From Streptococcus sp. oral taxon 058 str. F0407 (GTDB lineage: Bacteria; Bacillota; Bacilli; Lactobacillales; Streptococcaceae): a stretch of DNA of 51,975 nucleotides. The stretch is from NCBI RefSeq assembly GCF_000235485.1, contig NZ_JH378888.1:1-51975 (forward strand), written 5' to 3'. Below the pieces are notes generated by a model that was given only the letters and a program-made list of their open reading frames with translations, was not told the DNA's origin and did not search any database. Position 1 is the first letter of the stretch, and each line of letters begins with the position of its first letter. The position numbers and the translations under genes are program-made. This document shows, piece after piece, positions 47,482 to 51,975 of this stretch.

Positions 47482-48309
47482 ATGACGATTAAATTAATTG
47501 CAACAGATATGGATGGAACCTTGCTGGATCCAAGAGGGCAACTGGACTTGCCACGTTTAGAAAAGATTTTAGACCAATTAGATGAACGAGGTATCCGTTT
47601 TGTCATTGCGACGGGAAATGAAGTCCATCGGATGAGACAATTGCTTAAACATTTGGCGAGTAGAGTTGTCCTAGTCGTTGCCAATGGTGCTCGTATTTTT
47701 GAACACGATACATTGCTTCAGGCTCAGACCTGGGATGATGCTATGGTTGACAAGGCTCTCCTTCATTTTAAAGGGAGAGAGTGTCGAGATCAGTTCGTCG
47801 TCACCAGTATGAACGGGAGTTTTGTCAAGGAAGGAACTGTTTTTACAGACCTTGAAAAATTTATGACTCCAGAGATGATTGAAAAACTTTACCAAAGGAC
47901 CAATTTTGTGGATGAGCTAAACTCAGACCTCTTTGGTGGAGTGCTAAAGATGAGCATGGTCGTCGGTGAGGAACGTTCTAGTTCTGTTTTGCAGGAAATT
48001 AATGATTTATTTGATGGTCGTGTAAGAGCTGTTTCTAGCGGTTATGGTTGTATTGATATCCTGCAGGCTGGTGTTCACAAGGCTTGGGGATTGGAAGAAT
48101 TGCTCAAGCGTTGGGATTTGAAATCGGAACAAATCATGGCTTTTGGTGATAGCGAAAATGATGTTGAGATGTTGGAGATGGCTGGAATTGCCTATGCTGT
48201 GGAAAATGCTGATGATGAGGCCAAGGCAGTCGCGACTGCCCTTGCGCCAGCTAACAGCCAAGGGGGCGTTTATCAGGTCCTAGAAAATTGGTTAGAGAAA
48301 GAGGGGTAA
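47482..48309 (+). CDS. Cof-type HAD-IIB hydrolase
   Basis: 276-residue HAD phosphatase: motif I ATDMDGTLLD, motif II FVIATGN, motif IV FGDSENDVEMLEMAG, and C2B cap. Substrate unknown (sugar phosphate / FMN-type in relatives). ATG 47482 follows AAAGGAG; the GTG at 47452 overlaps the capA gene and has no RBS. The next gene starts 2 bp after its stop. Confidence 0.88.
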   Translation: MTIKLIATDMDGTLLDPRGQLDLPRLEKILDQLDERGIRFVIATGNEVHRMRQLLKHLASRVVLVVANGARIFEHDTLLQAQTWDDAMVDKALLHFKGRECRDQFVVTSMNGSFVKEGTVFTDLEKFMTPEMIEKLYQRTNFVDELNSDLFGGVLKMSMVVGEERSSSVLQEINDLFDGRVRAVSSGYGCIDILQAGVHKAWGLEELLKRWDLKSEQIMAFGDSENDVEMLEMAGIAYAVENADDEAKAVATALAPANSQGGVYQVLENWLEKEG

Positions 48310-48310
48310 G

Positions 48311-48946
48311 GTGGCAGTACAGTTATTAGAAAATTGGCTCCTAAAAGAGCAGGCAAAAATTCAAACCAAATATAGTGAATTGAATCAAGTCTCTGTCCTA
48401 GAGCCGGATATTATCTTTATCGGAGATTCGATTGTGGAGTATTATCCTCTGCAAGAGTTGTTTGGGGCCGCAAAGACGATTGTCAATCGTGGCATCCGAG
48501 GTTACCAGACGAGATTGTTACTAGATAACCTTGATGCCCATCTTTATGGTGATGCTGTCGATCAAATTGTTCTCTTGATTGGGACAAACGATATCGGAAA
48601 AGATATTCCCATGAATGAAGCCTTGGATAATCTTGAGCGTGTGATTCAGTCAATTGCTCGAGATTATCCGCTGTCACAAATAAAGCTCCTTTCCATTCTG
48701 CCAGTCAATGAGGGAGAAGAATACAAGCAAACAGTATATATTCGTACCAATGAAAAGATCAAAGAATGGAATCAGGCCTATGAGGCTCTAGCCTCCGCCT
48801 ATATGCAAGTAGATTTTCTACCGATTTACGATAGTTTGACGGATTCAGAAGGACAACTTAAATCAGCCTATACAACGGATGGTCTCCATCTAAGTGTAGC
48901 AGGTTATCAAGTCTTATCAGATGCTCTGAAAACGTATCTTTTCTAA
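48311..48946 (+). CDS. SGNH/GDSL-type esterase
   Basis: 211-residue SGNH hydrolase with the four blocks: FIGDSIVEYY (nucleophile Ser, block I), NRGIRGYQT (Gly, block II), LIGTNDIG (Asn, block III) and DGLHLS (Asp/His, block V). Start codon GTG, two bases after the HAD stop, with RBS GAGGGGTAAG: the pair is co-transcribed. No signal peptide, so intracellular. Acyl-ester or acetyl substrate not known. Confidence 0.88.
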   Translation: MAVQLLENWLLKEQAKIQTKYSELNQVSVLEPDIIFIGDSIVEYYPLQELFGAAKTIVNRGIRGYQTRLLLDNLDAHLYGDAVDQIVLLIGTNDIGKDIPMNEALDNLERVIQSIARDYPLSQIKLLSILPVNEGEEYKQTVYIRTNEKIKEWNQAYEALASAYMQVDFLPIYDSLTDSEGQLKSAYTTDGLHLSVAGYQVLSDALKTYLF

Positions 48947-48961
48947 AGAATCGGCTTGATT

Positions 48962-48990
48962 TTGCATTTTTTATGAAGATAGGTTATAAT
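48962..48990 (+). promoter_or_regulatory. ssrA promoter
   Basis: TTGCAT (48962-48967), 17-bp spacer, TATAAT (48985-48990). The mature 5' end (49005) would be formed by RNase P. Confidence 0.65.
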
Positions 48991-49004
48991 AGTTCTATAA
49001 TCTT

Positions 49005-49349
49005 GGGGTCGTTACGGATTCGACAGGCATTATGAGGCATATTTTGCAACCCGTGTGGCGACGTAAACGCTCAGTTAAATATAACTGCAAAAAATAACAC
49101 TTCTTACGCTCTAGCTGCCTAAAAACCAGCAGGCGTGACCCGATTTGGATTGCTCGTGTTCAATGACAGGTCTTATGATTAGCGAGATACGATTAAGCCT
49201 TGTCTAGTGGTTTGATAAGAGATTGATAGACTCGCAGTTCCTGGGCTTGAGTTATGTGTCGAGGGACTGTTAAAATAATACATAACCTATGGTTGTAGAC
49301 AAATATGTTGGCAGGTGTTTGGACGTGGGTTCGACTCCCACCGGCTCCA
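49005..49349 (+). ncRNA. ssrA: Transfer-messenger RNA (tmRNA)
   Basis: Rescues stalled ribosomes and tags the peptides. Typical GGGGTCGTTACGGATTCGAC 5' end and a 3' T-arm GGGTTCGACTCCCACCGGCT pairing with it. The tag ORF (49087-49122) reads GCA resume codon then KNNTSYALAA and TAA, the known streptococcal tag. Confidence 0.97.
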
Positions 49350-49381
49350 TTATTCCTTTGCATTCTTTCGCATTCCTTGAT

Positions 49382-49411
49382 AAAACGTTGTTAAATCAAC
49401 GTTTTTTGTTT
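49382..49411 (+). terminator. Terminator downstream of ssrA
   Basis: AAAACGTTG-ttaaat-CAACGTTTT followed by T-rich sequence. Between 49,412 and 49,561 I see no gene, only a GGATAC/GTATCC inverted repeat with T run on the minus strand (49510-49540), probably a terminator for the tRNA. Confidence 0.8.
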
Positions 49412-49561
49412 TTATCTTTGGTATTCTTTTGCGGTTTTAACAGACTTAAAAATGGTCCTTTTTTACTGTTGGTAGAAAATTTCTGGACATTATTTTTAAA
49501 AAAGGGATACAAAAAGGATACAACGTTTTTGTCGTATCCCCAAAATAATTTTTCTTTTCTA

Positions 49562-49649
49562 CGGAAGACATGGGATTCGAACCCACGCACGCTGTTACAC
49601 GCCTACCGCGTTTCCAACACGGCCTCTTAAGCCTCTTGAGTAATCTTCC
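49562..49649 (-). tRNA. tRNA-Ser (GGA anticodon)
   Basis: On the minus strand the 88-nt sequence folds into acceptor GGAAGAT/GTCTTCC with discriminator G, anticodon stem CCGTG/CGCGG with loop TTGGAAA (anticodon GGA), a long variable arm as in Ser tRNAs, and T arm GTGGGTTCGAATCCCAT. CCA is not encoded. Confidence 0.95.
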
Positions 49650-49750
49650 AATACTTACTCAAATAGTCTACCATAAAGCCACTTATCTTGCAATAAAAAT
49701 GTTGGAATTGGCAAAAATGATAGTTTTTGAAAGAAAATGAAAAAAAATGC

Positions 49751-49798
49751 TTGACTTTGATAAAAAAAGTGTTAGAATGAATAGTGTAAACGATAACA
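49751..49798 (+). promoter_or_regulatory. Fructose operon promoter with perfect cre site
   Basis: TTGACT (49751-49756), 16-bp spacer, TAGAAT (49773-49778). TGTAAACGATAACA (49785-49798) matches the cre consensus at all positions and lies at the start point, predicting CcpA repression. Confidence 0.8.
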
Positions 49799-49810
49799 GG
49801 AGGTGATTTG

Positions 49811-50551
49811 GTGTTAAAAACGGAGCGGAAGCAACTGATTTTAGAGGAGTTAAATCAACATCATGTAGTTTCTCTTGAAAAATTGGTTAGTCTATTAGAA
49901 ACGTCAGAATCAACGGTTCGAAGAGACTTGGATGAGTTGGAAGCAGAGAACAAGCTTCGCCGTGTGCATGGTGGAGCAGAATTGCCACACTCCTTGCAAG
50001 AGGAAGAAACCATTCAAGAAAAATCTGTCAAAAACCTTCAGGAAAAGAAATTGCTGGCTCAGAAAGCAGCTTCTCTTATCAAGGATAAAGATGTTATCTT
50101 TATCGACGCTGGCACAACAACAGCTTTTTTGATCAAGGAATTGGTTAATAAGAATATCACAGTTGTGACCAACTCCATTCACCATGCGGTTCAGTTGGTT
50201 GAAAAACAGATTCCAACGGTCATGGTTGGAGGTAGTGTCAAGATGGCGACAGATGCATGTATCGGTGGTGTTGCTCTTAACCAAATCAATCAATTGCACT
50301 TTGACCGTGCCTTTATCGGGATGAATGGTGTGGACGATGGTTATTATACGACTCCCGATATGGAGGAGGGAGCTGTTAAGCGTGCTATTTTAGAGAATGC
50401 CAAACAGACCTATGTCTTGGTGGATTCGTCAAAAATTGGACAAACTTGCTTTGCCAAGGTAGCACCACTCAAACGCGCTATTGTTATTACAAGTCAAGGG
50501 CATGAGCTCTTGCAGGCTATTAAGGAGAAAACGGAGGTAATAGAAGTATGA
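49811..50551 (+). CDS. fruR: DeoR-family fructose operon repressor
   Basis: Repressor of the fructose operon, released by fructose 1-phosphate. DeoR helix-turn-helix in residues 20-45 (SLEKLVSLLETSESTVRRDL) with the HGGAEL turn, then the sugar-phosphate sensor (FIDAGTTTAFL, VTNSIHHA, VGGSVK, FIGMNGVDDG). GTG 49811 is seven bases after AGGAGG; the TTG at 49808 is too close. Ends in ATGA overlap with fruK. Confidence 0.93.
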   Translation: MLKTERKQLILEELNQHHVVSLEKLVSLLETSESTVRRDLDELEAENKLRRVHGGAELPHSLQEEETIQEKSVKNLQEKKLLAQKAASLIKDKDVIFIDAGTTTAFLIKELVNKNITVVTNSIHHAVQLVEKQIPTVMVGGSVKMATDACIGGVALNQINQLHFDRAFIGMNGVDDGYYTTPDMEEGAVKRAILENAKQTYVLVDSSKIGQTCFAKVAPLKRAIVITSQGHELLQAIKEKTEVIEV

Positions 50552-51459
50552 TTTATACAGTCACATTCAATCCTTCCATTGACTATATCGTCCGCTTGGA
50601 CCAAGTTCAAGTTGGTAGTGTCAATCGTATGGACAGTGATGATAAGTTCGCTGGCGGTAAGGGTATCAATGTCAGTCGTGTTTTGAAACGCTTGGATGTT
50701 CCAAATACAGCGACCGGCTTTATCGGTGGCTTTACTGGTAAATTTATCACAGATACCCTGGCAAAAGAAGAGATAGAGACACGCTTTGTCCAAGTAGCAG
50801 AAGATACGCGCATCAATGTCAAGATTAAAGCAGACCAAGAAACGGAAATCAACGGAACAGGTCCAACTATCGAACCAGCTCAGCTAGAAGAATTGAAAGC
50901 TGTTTTATCTAGTCTGACTGCAGATGATACGGTTGTGTTTGCAGGTTCAAGTGCTAAAAATCTAGGAAATGTTATCTATAAGGATTTGATTGCCTTGACC
51001 CGTCAGACAGGTGCGCAAGTAGTTTGTGACTTTGAGGGTCAGACCTTGATAGATAGTTTGGACTATCAGCCACTTTTGGTTAAGCCAAACAATCACGAAC
51101 TAGGAGCTATCTTTGGTGTTAAATTAGACAGTTTAGATGAAATTGAGAAATACGCGCGAGAGTTACTGGCTAAAGGTGCTCAAAACGTCATTATCTCTAT
51201 GGCTGGGGACGGGGCCCTTCTTGTCACACCTGAGGGAGCTTACTTCGCCAAACCTATCAAGGGAACAGTGAAAAATTCTGTTGGAGCTGGTGACTCTATG
51301 GTAGCTGGATTTACAGGTGAATTTGTCAAATCAAAAGACGCAATAGAAGCCTTCAAATGGGGAGTTGCTTGTGGCACAGCAACTACTTTCTCAGATGACT
51401 TGGCAACAGCGGACTTTATTAAAGAAACATATGAAAAAGTTGAGGTAGAAAAACGATGA
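50548..51459 (+). CDS. fruK: 1-phosphofructokinase
   Basis: Phosphorylates fructose 1-phosphate to fructose 1,6-bisphosphate. PfkB family: TFNPSIDYIV, GGKGINVSRVL (about residue 37), and the catalytic GTVKNSVGAGDSMVAGF (about residue 240, Asp base). 303 residues. Coupled by overlaps to fruR (ATGA at 50548) and fruA (ATGA at 51456). Confidence 0.95.
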   Translation: MIYTVTFNPSIDYIVRLDQVQVGSVNRMDSDDKFAGGKGINVSRVLKRLDVPNTATGFIGGFTGKFITDTLAKEEIETRFVQVAEDTRINVKIKADQETEINGTGPTIEPAQLEELKAVLSSLTADDTVVFAGSSAKNLGNVIYKDLIALTRQTGAQVVCDFEGQTLIDSLDYQPLLVKPNNHELGAIFGVKLDSLDEIEKYARELLAKGAQNVIISMAGDGALLVTPEGAYFAKPIKGTVKNSVGAGDSMVAGFTGEFVKSKDAIEAFKWGVACGTATTFSDDLATADFIKETYEKVEVEKR

Positions 51460-51975
51460 AAATTCAAGACCTATTGAGAAAAGATGTCATGTTGCTGGAT
51501 TTGCAAGCAACTGAAAAAACAGCAGCTATCGAAGAGATGATTAAAAATTTGGTAGATCACGGTTATGTGACAGATTTTGAAACCTTTAAAGAAGGAATTT
51601 TATCGCGTGAAGCTCTCACTTCCACTGGTCTGGGTGACGGAATTGCTATGCCTCACAGCAAGAACTCTGCTGTCAAAGAAGCGACTGTTCTCTTTGCTAA
51701 GTCAAGCAAGGGTGTTGACTATGAGAGTTTGGATGGGCAACCTACCGACCTCTTCTTCATGATTGCGGCTCCTGAAGGTGCCAATGATACCCACTTGGCT
51801 GCCTTGGCAGAATTGTCTCAATACCTGATGAAAGACGGTTTTGCTGACAAACTTCGTCAAGTAACATCTGCCGACCAAGTCATTGAACTCTTTGACCAAG
51901 CTTCAGAAAAAGCAGAGGCGCCTGTCCAAGCACCTGCCAATGAATCTGGTGACTTTATCGTGGCTGTTACGGCTT
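51456..51975 (+). CDS. fruA: PTS fructose-specific EIIABC component, N-terminal part (cut by window end)
   Basis: Imports and phosphorylates fructose to fructose 1-phosphate. The visible 173 residues are the EIIA domain with the phosphorylated His in GIAMPHSKN (about residue 67), followed by a linker (SEKAEAPVQAPANE) and the beginning of the next domain (FIVAVTA, EIIB). The rest is outside. Third gene of the fructose operon. Confidence 0.93.
   Translation, partial: MKIQDLLRKDVMLLDLQATEKTAAIEEMIKNLVDHGYVTDFETFKEGILSREALTSTGLGDGIAMPHSKNSAVKEATVLFAKSSKGVDYESLDGQPTDLFFMIAAPEGANDTHLAALAELSQYLMKDGFADKLRQVTSADQVIELFDQASEKAEAPVQAPANESGDFIVAVTA

Noticed and set aside
49289..49630. 113-residue ORF
   Set aside because: It runs through the tmRNA 3' end and antisense to tRNA-Ser; no protein-like features.

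Overview
The window is a chromosomal segment of a mitis-group Streptococcus (S. mitis / S. oralis / S. pneumoniae relatives). Evidence: low-GC Gram-positive gene content, TGnTATAAT extended -10 promoters, an LPXTG surface-protein tail, a tmRNA tag reading AKNNTSYALAA, and gene strings known from pneumococcus (rodA - DJ-1/PfpI - HAD - gyrB - ezrA; pgdA - aldo/keto reductase - GFA - glyQ - glyS - DUF896 - flavin reductases - apbE - nox). No rRNA, CRISPR array or prophage is visible. Species cannot be fixed from the sequence alone.

Layout. 1-0.3 kb: end of a proline-rich LPXTG surface protein. 0.5-7.2 kb: DEAD-box helicase (cshB), metK behind an SMK-box-like SAM riboswitch leader, DUF1827, a NUDIX hydrolase, clpE with a CtsR operator, and DUF1797. 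7.3-12.7 kb: amino-acid ABC importer (permease and ATPase), TfoX-like protein, folD, HAD hydrolase, an unrecognised 273-residue protein, nnrD. 12.9-23.1 kb: DinG-type exonuclease/helicase, rodA, DJ-1/PfpI protein, HAD-like protein, gyrB, ezrA, pgdA. 23.2-28.2 kb: aldo/keto reductase, glycine T-box leader, GFA protein, glyQ, a 172-bp foldable element, glyS, DUF896.

28.2-34.4 kb is an accessory, decaying stretch. It holds a MITE-like inverted-repeat element, gene remnants, and a TetR/ABC-transporter operon whose ATPase has a stop codon at the Walker A motif. A YlmA-type ABC ATPase sits next to a broken membrane gene and an AI-2E-transporter remnant. A frameshifted IS1182-family element with 14-bp terminal repeats closes the stretch.

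34.4-38.9 kb is a flavin redox block. It has a flavodoxin-fold reductase with a PAS-like domain and two C-terminal DATSGAS motifs, a second flavin reductase, a signal-peptide-less ApbE flavin transferase, and divergent nox (NADH oxidase). Both divergent promoters carry cre (CcpA) sequences. The DATSGAS motifs match the ApbE flavinylation consensus, so I infer a cytosolic, covalently flavinylated reductase system. This is the most interesting signal in the window.

39-52 kb: hemolysin III/TrhA, DUF1836, GNAT, Ogt, ArsC-like, a second amino-acid ABC importer, DUF4059, trxB, rlmB, def, CapA-like, HAD, SGNH hydrolase, tmRNA, tRNA-Ser(GGA), then the fructose operon fruR-fruK-fruA behind a perfect cre site. 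fruA runs off the window end.
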